NCBI GenBank assembly: GCA_016745215.1
Contig: CP050890.1
Span: 1,178,001-1,242,000 of the forward strand
Direction: 5' to 3'
DNA: 64,000 bases
Source: Thiohalocapsa sp. PB-PSB1
Lineage (GTDB): Bacteria; Pseudomonadota; Gammaproteobacteria; Chromatiales; Chromatiaceae
A program made the position numbers and the translations under genes. Position 1 is the first letter of the stretch. Every line of letters starts with the position of its first letter. The notes beneath the pieces are model-generated. The model had not been told where the DNA came from. It searched no databases and worked only from the letters and a program-made list of their open reading frames with translations. Below, in pieces: positions 45,202 through 53,326 of the stretch.

Positions 45202-46749
45202 TCAAAGCGGGATATTGCCGTTTTTCTTGGCCGGGCGGGTTTCGCGTTTGCTTTCCAGCATATTGAACGCGTCGATGACTCTTTGCCTTGTGGTATAAGG
45301 CTCGATCACGTCATCGACGAATCCGCGTTCCGCGGCTTTGTATGGCGTTGCAAATTCAGCCTCATACTCCGCGACGAACTTCGCTTTCGTCTCCGCGCTG
45401 TTTTCCGCTGCGGCAATGGCTTGTCTAAAAATAATATTGACAGCGCCTTCTGACCCCATTACCGCAATCTCTGCGGATGGCCAGGCGAATACCATATCGG
45501 CGCCAAGCGATTTAGAACACATCGCAACATAGGCGCCGCCATAGGCCTTGCGCGTGATCAAGGTCACTTTGGGTACGGTTGCTTCGCTGTAAGCGTAGAG
45601 AATCTTGGCGCCGTGGCGAATGATTCCGCCATATTCCTGGGTTGTCCCCGGGAGAAATCCGGGAACGTCCACCAGGGTCAGCAACGGAATATTGAATGCA
45701 TTGCAGGTGCGGATGAAACGAGCGGCCTTGTCGCCGGCGTTGATGTCAAGACAACCGGCCATCACCAATGGTTGGTTGGCAATGATGCCAATGGATTGTC
45801 CATTGATCCTTGCGTATCCGGTAATTAGATTTTTTGCAAAATACGGCTGACATTCCATGAACTCGCCATGATCGACCATGGGTAGAATCACCTCACGTAT
45901 GTCATATGGCTTGTTTGCTTCGTCTGGTATCAGCGTATTGAAATCTTCGATATACCGGTTCGGGTCGTCGTTGACCGGATAGGTAGGCGCCTTTTCCAGA
46001 TTATTGGATGGCAGATAACCGAGTAAGCGTCTGATTTCCTTGATGCAGGCTTGATCTGTATCGGCGATGAAGTGTGCATTACCGCTGACGCTGTTATGCG
46101 TCATAGCGCCACCGAGAGCTTCGGCCGATACTTGCTCCCCGGTAACCGTTTTGATGACCTGCGGGCCGGTGATGAACATCTGTGATGTTTGATCGACCAT
46201 GAACACGAAATCGGTTAGAGCCGGAGAATAAACCGCACCGCCCGCACAAGGCCCCATGATAGCGGAAATCTGCGGTATGACGCCTGAGAAAATCGAATTG
46301 CGATAGAATAGATCGCCATATCCGGAAAGTGCGTCGACTGCTTCTTGTATGCGTGCTCCACCGGAATCATTCAGCCCAACGACTGGGGCGCCTACCTTGA
46401 CCGCCGCATCCATGGCCTTGGCGATCTTTTTTGAATGCATTTCTCCGAGCGCGCCGCCGGTCACGGTGAAGTCCTGCGAAAAAGCGTAAACAATGCGGCC
46501 GTCGACCTTGCCATAACCCGTGACCACGGATTCGCCGTCCATATCGAGCTCGCCGAGACCAAAGTCGGTGCATCGGCATTTAATGAATGCGTCTAACTCG
46601 ACGAAGGTTTGATCGTCGAATAGGAGCAGAAGCCGTTCGCGAGCGGACAGCTTGCCTTTCGCATGCTGTTTCTCGATCTTGTCGAGACCACCTCCAACAG
46701 AAAGTTTTTGTTTCTTAGAGCGAAGGAGCTCGAGTTTTTCGAAAGGCAT
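45202..46749 (-). CDS. mmdA: Methylmalonyl-CoA decarboxylase carboxyltransferase (alpha) subunit
   Basis: 515 residues. Removes the carboxyl group from (S)-methylmalonyl-CoA and passes it to biotin on MmdC. Carboxyltransferase halves: DFTVTGGALGEMHSKKIAKA, GLNDSGGARIQEAVDALSGY, IMGPCAGGAVYSPALTDF, NQPLVMAGCLDINAGDKAAR, VDVPGFLPGTTQEYGGIIRH and KAYGGAYVAMCSKSLGADM. A paralogue of PccB in this window. Assigned as MmdA rather than PccB because it heads the pump genes mmdD-C-B. The DNA looks less GC-rich than the 17-27 kb island. First gene of the cluster running to meaB. Confidence 0.9.
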   Translation of the reverse strand: MPFEKLELLRSKKQKLSVGGGLDKIEKQHAKGKLSARERLLLLFDDQTFVELDAFIKCRCTDFGLGELDMDGESVVTGYGKVDGRIVYAFSQDFTVTGGALGEMHSKKIAKAMDAAVKVGAPVVGLNDSGGARIQEAVDALSGYGDLFYRNSIFSGVIPQISAIMGPCAGGAVYSPALTDFVFMVDQTSQMFITGPQVIKTVTGEQVSAEALGGAMTHNSVSGNAHFIADTDQACIKEIRRLLGYLPSNNLEKAPTYPVNDDPNRYIEDFNTLIPDEANKPYDIREVILPMVDHGEFMECQPYFAKNLITGYARINGQSIGIIANQPLVMAGCLDINAGDKAARFIRTCNAFNIPLLTLVDVPGFLPGTTQEYGGIIRHGAKILYAYSEATVPKVTLITRKAYGGAYVAMCSKSLGADMVFAWPSAEIAVMGSEGAVNIIFRQAIAAAENSAETKAKFVAEYEAEFATPYKAAERGFVDDVIEPYTTRQRVIDAFNMLESKRETRPAKKNGNIPL

Positions 46750-46975
46750 GTTGCGCGGTCTCCTGGCAAAGCATCATGATGGTTTAAAAAGACAACAGCG
46801 CGCACCGGGAGAATGGGTGCGGCCGATGATTGTTTGCGAACGTATCACATCTTGGATCATGCCGGCTCGCATGCTGTCCGGCTTGGATCAAGGCTCGGAT
46901 CACGGCTCGAATCATTTGGGCATGGCGCAGCTGGGCTCGAGTCATCCAAGCTCTGTATCATTAAATTGGAATATT

Positions 46976-47263
46976 CTAAACATGCTCATACACGGCATAT
47001 TCGGTTTCTTCGCCAAGCAATAGATCGATTTCCTGCTGTACCTCCGCTCGTTGTGGATTGTTCATCCAGTTGTTCCAATCCTCGATCGAGCGCCAAGTGC
47101 TGATCACCAGATATTCTTCAGGTTGATCGTGCCGCGCAAGGGTTTCGCCATAAACGTAGCCCGGCTGAGCCAACGAGAAGCTGCGCATCCGTTTTAATAA
47201 TTCGGTTAGCTTCGGGGCCTCGTTCCTGGGTACGTGGCGCTTGATAAAAACTCTTACTGACAT
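46976..47263 (-). CDS. Antibiotic-biosynthesis-monooxygenase-like (ABM) protein
   Basis: 95 residues with the ABM dimeric alpha/beta-barrel pattern: MSVRVFIKRHVPRNEAPKLT, QPGYVYGETLARHDQPEEYL and VISTWRSIEDWNNWMNNPQR. Family members include haem-degrading and quinone-oxidising monooxygenases as well as proteins of unknown role. It lies 226 bp upstream of mmdA on the same strand; a link to that operon is possible but unproven. Confidence 0.82.
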   Translation of the reverse strand: MSVRVFIKRHVPRNEAPKLTELLKRMRSFSLAQPGYVYGETLARHDQPEEYLVISTWRSIEDWNNWMNNPQRAEVQQEIDLLLGEETEYAVYEHV

Positions 47264-48154
47264 TGGAACTCTCCGTTTGTGGTTACGCTGTTGTTGATCG
47301 TTCGAGGTCTCGCGCCTGATACTTGGCTAACGCATAATCCATAATGCCAACCTGGGCAATGGAAACGCGTTTTCCGGTTGCTGACCTATCGGAAGATGGG
47401 CATCTTACTTTGGGAACAGGTTGCCGGCCCGGCAGAGGGCAGATATGCACGTATGCCTTGGCTAGGATACCAGCCTGGACCCTTCCAGTGCTGGTCGCTA
47501 TTGTTTGATCCGAATCATCGGTGAGACGGGCGCCAAAGTCAACGATTTGCGTTAGGCCAAAAAAACATGAAAAAATGCGCATACACAGGTGCGCCACGCT
47601 CGAAGCGATGCATGATACAGGTAAATTGCTCCATCGTCCTTTTGCACGAAATTTGTGCATGCAAGATTCAACAACAGGCCCTGTCTAACTGTTCGGAATG
47701 AAAACCGGTTTTCGAAAACGGAACTCTGTGCAGCGGGTTGGGGTCCGTGGCACAGGAATCGTCGATGCATGCGACAAGATGAGTTGGTCAGCGAAATGCG
47801 TAAGATCCAGGATCGAGCCGGATGAGTTCTCAATGCCCAAATACTCCTCGAAAAAATCTACGGTGGAAAGCTAAAAATCAGCAACTTAGGTTGGATTGGC
47901 CCGGCGCTGCTCGTGTAGATTGTTCAGCTATTCAACCAGAGTGGAGTTTGATTCACCGCAGAGACGCAGAGAGGCCGAGGCGAATGCATCCCTCTTCTCT
48001 GGTCACTACGGTGAATCCGAACTGCATCCTGAGTAGCTTCATCACGGACGAATGAGGTGAATATTCTACGAGGGTGCGGCCTCAGAATACTGTACATCAG
48101 GAAGAAGTGTGTTATGCAAGCAACAGAATCCCTTCAAGCAAGATGTTCGGTACG
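47264..48154. other. Spacer between the ABM gene and rptB copy 3
   Basis: About 890 bp. No convincing gene: frames of up to ~125 codons occur but show no family features or ribosome sites. Bases ~47925-47975 resemble the end region of rptE (GTTCAGCTATTCAACCAGAG, then CACCGCAGAGACGCAGAG), so a degraded rptE piece is present. Confidence 0.45.
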
Positions 48155-48317
48155 AAGGCGATCTCCGGAGAGAAACAGATCGGCTGGCGCCGGATTTTGG
48201 TTCGTCTTCGCGGAGCGGCAACCCGCCTATAATCGTTCTATGGGGCGGGTTGTCGCAGCAAAGAGGCCGCACAATAAGGCATACCGGGCGACAGAATTCT
48301 CGGCAGAAATCGCCTTA
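48155..48317. repeat. rptB copy 3
   Basis: Ends AAGGCGATCTCCGGAGAGAA and CTCGGCAGAAATCGCCTTA; 163 bp, same length and internal plan as copies 1 and 2. It lies just downstream of the NuoF-like gene, separating the two minus-strand metabolic operons. Confidence 0.7.
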
Positions 48318-48338
48318 TTGCTGCACCCATGTGATTGA

Positions 48339-49589
48339 TCAGGAGTCTCTCAGCGCTTGTTCATATTCGTCCATGAAATGATAAAGGGAACTATCCAGCA
48401 CCTTGACGGCACCGTTGACCAGAGCGCAGCGACCGGAACCCGGTAAGATTTTGCAAAGATTGATCAGACTGTCAAGATCTGATCGACGACCTTCCCCAGT
48501 ACCGATGCGGTTCAACAGTTGTGACATGTTGTAGGTACCAGTCTTGCAAGACGGGCATTGACCACAGGAGGATTCGGCAAAGAAGCCGACGTATTCTGCG
48601 ACTTTTCTTACGATGCCGGTACCCTGTGACACAGCGATCATCGCTCCTGTACCAAGCGCGGATCGGCGAGCTGCCACCGATTCAAAATCCATTGGCACGT
48701 CGATATCCTTGGGAGTAAGAATCGTGTTTGAAGGCCCTCCGGTAAAGATCGCCTTTAATTCCTTACCAACCAACATGCCTTCGCCATAGCCGTACAAAAG
48801 TTCTGAAAGTGGCGTACCCATTGGTAGCTCGTAAACACCGGGTTTCAGCACATCACCGCTTAGGCAATATATTTTTGTGCCGGTGGCCTTGCCCAGCCCT
48901 CGATTTCTGAACCATTCAACGCCATTACTGACGATGTGAGGAACATTGGAAAGGGTTTCGACATTATTAATTAGCGTTGGATGGCCGAACACGCCATAGC
49001 TAGATGGGTAGGGTGGTTTTTTTCGGGGAAAGGGAAATTTACCTTCCACGGATTCGATTGCCGCGGTTTCCTCTCCACCGATGTAATGTCCGGAACTTGG
49101 ATGAACTTTATAGTCGATTCGTAACCCGTGCTTTTCCCGAATGCGACCGGGCCATTCTGATGTCTGCCATTGTTCCAATGCACGACTCAGAGCGGTGATG
49201 CCGGCGGTGAAATCTGGGTTTAAATAAAAGATAATATGACTGATGCCGCAGGCAAGCGCCGTGATGGTCGCCCCTTCAATAAGTTGGTGCGGGCATCGCT
49301 CCATTAGCATCCGATCTTTAAACGTACCCGGTTCATCTTCATTACCGTTGCAGATCAGATACTTTTCGCCGGATTCCTTGGCAATTGCATCCCATTTGAA
49401 CCAGGTTGGAAAACCGCTTCCCCCGAGTCCCCGCAGGTCAGCAGCTTTCACCATATCGATTAGGACCTCGGGGTTTTCCAATGCCCGCTCTAGTCCCTTG
49501 CCTCCGACATCCCACATCCAAGCATCATAGTCAGTACCGACTTTACAAGCCGGTTGAAGCAGCACTTGATTCAATACGTGTTTATTCAT
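48339..49589 (-). CDS. NuoF-like NADH-binding FMN/4Fe-4S subunit
   Basis: 416 residues, close to NuoF of complex I. Glycine-rich FMN/NADH region LRGLGGSGFPTWFKWDAIAK and NEDEPGTFKDRMLMERCPHQ, then HYIGGEETAAIESVEGKFPF, then the 4Fe-4S site SSCGQCPSCKTGT with a fourth Cys in ILPGSGRCAL. In complex I this subunit takes electrons from NADH. Here no other nuo gene is present and no NuoE partner is seen. The start overlaps the flavoprotein stop by 4 bp (ATGA), so the protein is made with the fumarate-reductase-like flavoprotein. Inferred role: NADH input for that enzyme. Confidence 0.9.
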   Translation of the reverse strand: MNKHVLNQVLLQPACKVGTDYDAWMWDVGGKGLERALENPEVLIDMVKAADLRGLGGSGFPTWFKWDAIAKESGEKYLICNGNEDEPGTFKDRMLMERCPHQLIEGATITALACGISHIIFYLNPDFTAGITALSRALEQWQTSEWPGRIREKHGLRIDYKVHPSSGHYIGGEETAAIESVEGKFPFPRKKPPYPSSYGVFGHPTLINNVETLSNVPHIVSNGVEWFRNRGLGKATGTKIYCLSGDVLKPGVYELPMGTPLSELLYGYGEGMLVGKELKAIFTGGPSNTILTPKDIDVPMDFESVAARRSALGTGAMIAVSQGTGIVRKVAEYVGFFAESSCGQCPSCKTGTYNMSQLLNRIGTGEGRRSDLDSLINLCKILPGSGRCALVNGAVKVLDSSLYHFMDEYEQALRDS

Positions 49590-51220
49590 TGCGTAACCGC
49601 CCCCGAATTCTTGCGTAGACCGCTGTAATCCGAGTCATTTTCGAATTTGGCATATTCGGGGAATAAGATCGGCCCCTTCTGGTTCAGCGGCATTTCGGCC
49701 AACATGAGTTCGCGCCTGAAGGTACTGAGATGATCAATGGATACTTTCGTCTGGCTCCGCGCAAAGGTACGCGCGCGCTTCGCTGCTGCTATCCCAGCCC
49801 TGCGTCCGAAGCTGATGATATCCAGCAGAGAATTCCCCATCAGTCGGTTGCGGCCGTGTACGCCACCACAGGCTTCGCCGACGCAAAACAGCCCCGGGAC
49901 TGTGCTGGCACCTTCTTTGTTGATGACGACCCCGCCATTTTGATAATGCAGGGTTGGGTGAATGAGCATGGGCTGTGTGCGGGGGTCAATACCACACTTT
50001 GTTCCCAGGTGGAGTAATTTGGGGAATTTCGCTTCGATCATTCCCGGATTGCGTAATTCCAAACCAGGGGTATCTAGCCAGACTCCGCAGGTGCCGTCTC
50101 CGGCATCGATGCCACGACCCTCTCTGCATTCGCGAATGATGGCCGCCGCGACATGATCGCGCGGCTTTAATTCATCGATAAAGCGTTCGCTTTGTGCATT
50201 CAACAAGTAGCCGCCAGCCGAGCGGATTCCTTCGGTAATCAGTGTGCCGGCGAGGTGCAGGGGATAGGCTAAACCGGACGGGTGGTACTGGAAGGTGTCC
50301 AGGTCTCGCAATTTGGCGCCTAGACGATAGGCAAGAACAAGTCCGTCACCCACGGCCCCAAAGTGGTTCGAAGTCGGAAATCCATTTAGGTGCAGCCGGC
50401 CGATGCCGCCGGTTGCGATAATGACCGACTTGGCCTTCACAAGGCTATATTGGTAAAACTTCAAAGACGATAGGACTGCTCCGGCGCAGTGCCCGGATTG
50501 ATCGGACAGGAGTTCAACGGCCGGGCAATAATCCCGGACCTTGACCGCGCTGTTGAAGACAGCCTCGCGTAACACGCGCATCATCTCCAGGCCTGTATAG
50601 TCGCGAAAATGCAATACCCTGGGGGCTGTCGACCCACCTGCCCGCCGGCTGATCAAGTCTCCGTTCTGGTCCAGATCGAAGTGCATGCCCTGTTGGATCA
50701 GCCAGCGAATTACGTCTGGTCCGTCCATTGCCATCTGTGCAGCCAGACCCCGATCAAGCTGGCCATGCGCAGACCTTACGGTATCGTCATAATGCATCTG
50801 CGGAGTATCGTTCCGATCCACGGATGCCTGGATACCACCCTCGGCCATAACGGTATTGCTGTCGCCAAGACGCAGCTTGGTTGCAAGGATGACACGTGCT
50901 CCCGCGCGCGAAGCCTCAATAGCTGCGGCGCAGCCGGCCCCACCGCCGCCGATCACCAGAACATCGGTTTCTTTTTCCGAGCAAGCAGCTAAGTCAGCCT
51001 CGTCAATACGAGAGTCACTTTGTAGTAGGTCGGCAAGCTGATGGTGGCAAGGGTCGCCAGCGTTGGCGCCAACCGTCAGCGGGATGCAGCGATCTTTGAT
51101 GTAATCTGGATGATAAGTTTGCAGGATCTCGTCGCCGGCATCTGCTGATGCCGGAAGAGGCCGCTCCGTGACCGCACGATAGTGCTTTATAGCTTCGACA
51201 TACGGAATTTTTGTAGACAT
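49586..51220 (-). CDS. Fumarate-reductase/succinate-dehydrogenase-type flavoprotein
   Basis: 544 residues. The first ~82 residues are an extra N-terminal segment of unknown role with two Cys (KDRCIPLTVGANAGDPCHHQ). The FAD domain starts VLVIGGGGAGCAAAIEASRA. Active-site blocks of FrdA/SdhA are kept: FQYHPSGLAYPLHLAGTLIT, the Arg in KPRDHVAAAI, HPTLHYQNGGVVI (His) and GRNRLMGNSLLDI (Arg). The residue that binds FAD covalently in membrane FrdA/SdhA (SHT) is Asn here (GDSNTVMAEGG), as in L-aspartate oxidase. Non-covalent FAD favours fumarate reduction over succinate oxidation. It sits between a FrdB-like and a NuoF-like gene. Aspartate oxidase is the main alternative. Confidence 0.88.
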   Translation of the reverse strand: MSTKIPYVEAIKHYRAVTERPLPASADAGDEILQTYHPDYIKDRCIPLTVGANAGDPCHHQLADLLQSDSRIDEADLAACSEKETDVLVIGGGGAGCAAAIEASRAGARVILATKLRLGDSNTVMAEGGIQASVDRNDTPQMHYDDTVRSAHGQLDRGLAAQMAMDGPDVIRWLIQQGMHFDLDQNGDLISRRAGGSTAPRVLHFRDYTGLEMMRVLREAVFNSAVKVRDYCPAVELLSDQSGHCAGAVLSSLKFYQYSLVKAKSVIIATGGIGRLHLNGFPTSNHFGAVGDGLVLAYRLGAKLRDLDTFQYHPSGLAYPLHLAGTLITEGIRSAGGYLLNAQSERFIDELKPRDHVAAAIIRECREGRGIDAGDGTCGVWLDTPGLELRNPGMIEAKFPKLLHLGTKCGIDPRTQPMLIHPTLHYQNGGVVINKEGASTVPGLFCVGEACGGVHGRNRLMGNSLLDIISFGRRAGIAAAKRARTFARSQTKVSIDHLSTFRRELMLAEMPLNQKGPILFPEYAKFENDSDYSGLRKNSGAVTQ

Positions 51221-51415
51221 GGTGCGCTTGATTCTAGTGATATTAGCCCAGGGCGATTATCGACTCATGCCGGACAGCCTCTGATTCCGCATCTGCGTTG
51301 CAGAGGCGACTGCACAGCCAGAGGAGCATAAGGCGCGAGTCGGTTTCGTCCAGAAGATAGAGGTCAATGTAGGTCGGACGGCATGAATTTTGGCAGAAGT
51401 CACCCGATAGCCTAG

Positions 51416-52042
51416 TTATTCGACAATCTGCAGTTCGCCCTTTCGCATTTTTTCCAGGCGATGGATCAAGTTAGGCGGCCTAATACCAAAGTGTGCGGTG
51501 ACCCGTCGGGAAAATTGCGCCACATGGTTTGGTGTGATCTTCTCCGGACAAGCCGTTTGACAGAGATTGCACATTACGCACTCGACGAATTGTTCACCCG
51601 CTTCTTCGAAACGGCCTTGCACGGCCAGTTCTACGCCCTTCTGAACGTCAAGTCCCTTGGGGCAAGTGGAATCGCAGCCACCGCAATGACGACACTCTGA
51701 CGCCTCGGGGAAGATATCGTGGAATTTTGCCTGCACCTCCCAAGAGCTCGGGATATCGTCGAGCTGATAGCGATGATGGGCAGGGATGGGGAAATTCAAG
51801 AAATGAACATCCATGCCCTCTTCGATCAGAAGTTCGCATGCCAATTCGGTGGAAACTTCATTGCTGTCTCCTCGGCGTACGAGTATCCGGCAAGAGCCGC
51901 AAACACCTTGCATGCAGCCGACACCTTTGACACGTGGATATCCGGCATACCATAGTGCCTGTATGACAGATAGGGACTCCGGAGCTGAAATGTCTCTACC
52001 GTTGATACTCAGCGTAATCAGCGGCTTGGTCGGTTCGGTCAT
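51416..52042 (-). CDS. FrdB/SdhB-like iron-sulfur protein
   Basis: 208 residues. An N-terminal ferredoxin-like 2Fe-2S domain (GCMQGVCGSCRI, with a fourth Cys in ELACELL) is followed by an alpha-helical domain with two cysteine clusters, CRHCGGCDSTCPKG and CVMCNLCQTACPEK. Both clusters have the CxxCxxCxxxCP form of 4Fe-4S sites, whereas FrdB of E. coli has 2Fe-2S, 4Fe-4S and 3Fe-4S centres. It lacks the quinone-contacting C-terminal part of membrane enzymes, and no anchor gene follows. The ATG at 52042 is used; an in-frame TTG further upstream is possible. First gene of the three-gene operon. Confidence 0.88.
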   Translation of the reverse strand: MTEPTKPLITLSINGRDISAPESLSVIQALWYAGYPRVKGVGCMQGVCGSCRILVRRGDSNEVSTELACELLIEEGMDVHFLNFPIPAHHRYQLDDIPSSWEVQAKFHDIFPEASECRHCGGCDSTCPKGLDVQKGVELAVQGRFEEAGEQFVECVMCNLCQTACPEKITPNHVAQFSRRVTAHFGIRPPNLIHRLEKMRKGELQIVE

Positions 52043-52057
52043 AGGTTCCACCAACAA

Positions 52058-52334
52058 GGAGCGTCTTGAGTTAGTTCAATGTCCTGGCAAAAGTCGCCAG
52101 AAAACTGGAAATGACGGGAATTTACTTCTCGCAAGCGAACCCTCGGATAAGGGATCGAGGGTTTACGTATGGTGTTCAACGGTTTCTTTTGGTTTGCTCG
52201 ACAGATGAGGCTCGGACCCAGGTTAGGCAATGGCGGCCATATCTTTTTCGTGGTTGTGGGGGTAATGAGGATTGTGGGGTCCGATCCAAGGCCCTGAGAC
52301 TTTCCGAACCATCGCGCGGCAGAGCCAATGATTC
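52058..52334. other. Upstream region of the fumarate-reductase-like operon
   Basis: Presumed promoter region of the minus-strand operon. No gene seen; no clear sigma-70 promoter can be assigned by eye. Confidence 0.35.
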
Positions 52335-52593
52335 AAGGCAATTGCCGGAGAGAAATAGACCTACTAGTGCTTTGCTGCAGAAGTCGCGAGAGCGTTTGCA
52401 GTCGTTGTCGTAATCGTGAGCGTCATCGATAACCCAAGATGTGCGATTCCGACAACGATAAAGATAAACAGCAGAAACGGTGGCGGAACATCCGCACCGC
52501 TGCACTCGCGCCGGGTTCTCGCTCGCCTTCGCGATGTCAAGGCCAGACGAGAAGATAAGCCAGATGATCTATTTCTCGACAGAAATCGCCTAA
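52335..52593. repeat. rptB copy 4, interrupted by rptC
   Basis: Outer ends AAGGCAATTGCCGGAGAGAA and TATTTCTCGACAGAAATCGC match rptB. At 52366-52506 an rptC unit replaces the point where other copies read GACCAACTGGCGCCGG. Outside the insert the remaining rptB is shorter than other copies. Confidence 0.65.
52366..52506 (+). repeat. rptC copy nested in rptB
   Basis: Starts AGTGCTTTGCTGCAGAAGTC and ends CATCCGCACCGCTGCACT, imperfect inverted ends. The interior forms a hairpin from GTTGTCGTAATCG and its complement (one mismatch here, CGATTCCGACAAC). Other copies are at 61707-61860 and 62744-62877, with a truncated end near 903-938. Confidence 0.65.
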
Positions 52594-52712
52594 TATCGAT
52601 CTATCATTATTGCGTGTTTCAAGTGTTATCTTGTTTCTTGACATGCCGAGGCATATCGTTCGAACACGACTTGTACCGTGTAAAGACAGCACCCGGTTGA
52701 TAAAGCCCCAGA

Positions 52713-52966
52713 CTAGGCTGTCGAAATCTGCAGTCTCACTAAAAAAAGCGCTTCCCGGTTGTTGGATGCTTAGTCGGTGTCGGGATCGGTGTCGAGGTCA
52801 ACATTAGGGATTAGAATCGAGCTGGCTGCTTTAATCGATGAGCGGATTCGATTCCGATTCCGATAGCGACCCCGACACCGATGAGGCTTCCCCAGTGCGT
52901 TCGATCAAGCAATCCAAGACCCGGAATCGGTTTGGCATCAAAACTCAGGACATTTCGACAGCCTAG
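52713..52966. mobile_element. rptA copy 2: 254-bp MITE-like element
   Basis: Ends CTAGGCTGTCGAAAT and ATTTCGACAGCCTAG, a perfect 15-bp inverted repeat. Same length as copy 1 and inverted relative to it. Flanks CCCCAGA (52706-52712) and CCCTAGA (52967-52973) agree in 6 of 7 bases, consistent with an aged target duplication. The interior includes GATTCCGATTCCGATAGCGA hexamer runs. Confidence 0.82.
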
Positions 52967-52996
52967 CCCTAGACCCAACTACCTTCGCCAGCACCG

Positions 52997-53068
52997 GAGC
53001 CAGCAACTGAACCAGTACCTGAGCCAGTACCTGAGCCAGTACCTGAACCAGTACCTGAGCCAGTCTCT
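52997..53068 (+). repeat. Six 12-bp tandem repeats
   Basis: Units are GAGCCAGCAACT, GAACCAGTACCT, GAGCCAGTACCT (twice), GAACCAGTACCT and GAGCCAGTCTCT. One frame would encode Glu-Pro-Val-Pro repeats, which suggests a remnant of a Pro-rich linker gene, but no longer frame contains it. It lies 258 bp upstream of gatB. Confidence 0.6.
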
Positions 53069-53326
53069 CAGGTGAAGATGAGGCTCGCTTACCCTTGGTC
53101 ATGCGGCTGAAGCTGCATTATCATAGTGGACCTCGAGAGCTTACATTCCTGACCTCCTCTCGGCCTTGTGCAGCCGCACACGGACCCCGGCGGAAGAAGG
53201 ATTGCGAATCCAATCGCATGTATGAGCGTGGTTTGCCCAACACAGAACAACATCGCTCGATGCATATCCCCCAGGCCAATTGCATAGCCTCGCCGTTTAT
53301 TTCGACCAACTTAGGTGGCAACCAAG
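53069..53326. other. gatB upstream region
   Basis: No gene seen; presumed to hold the gatB promoter. No gatC or gatA lies upstream in this window. Confidence 0.35.

Noticed and set aside
47283..47833. Two minus-strand frames of about 90-125 codons upstream of the ABM gene
   Set aside because: No ribosome site, no domain features and unlike codon use; treated as chance frames.
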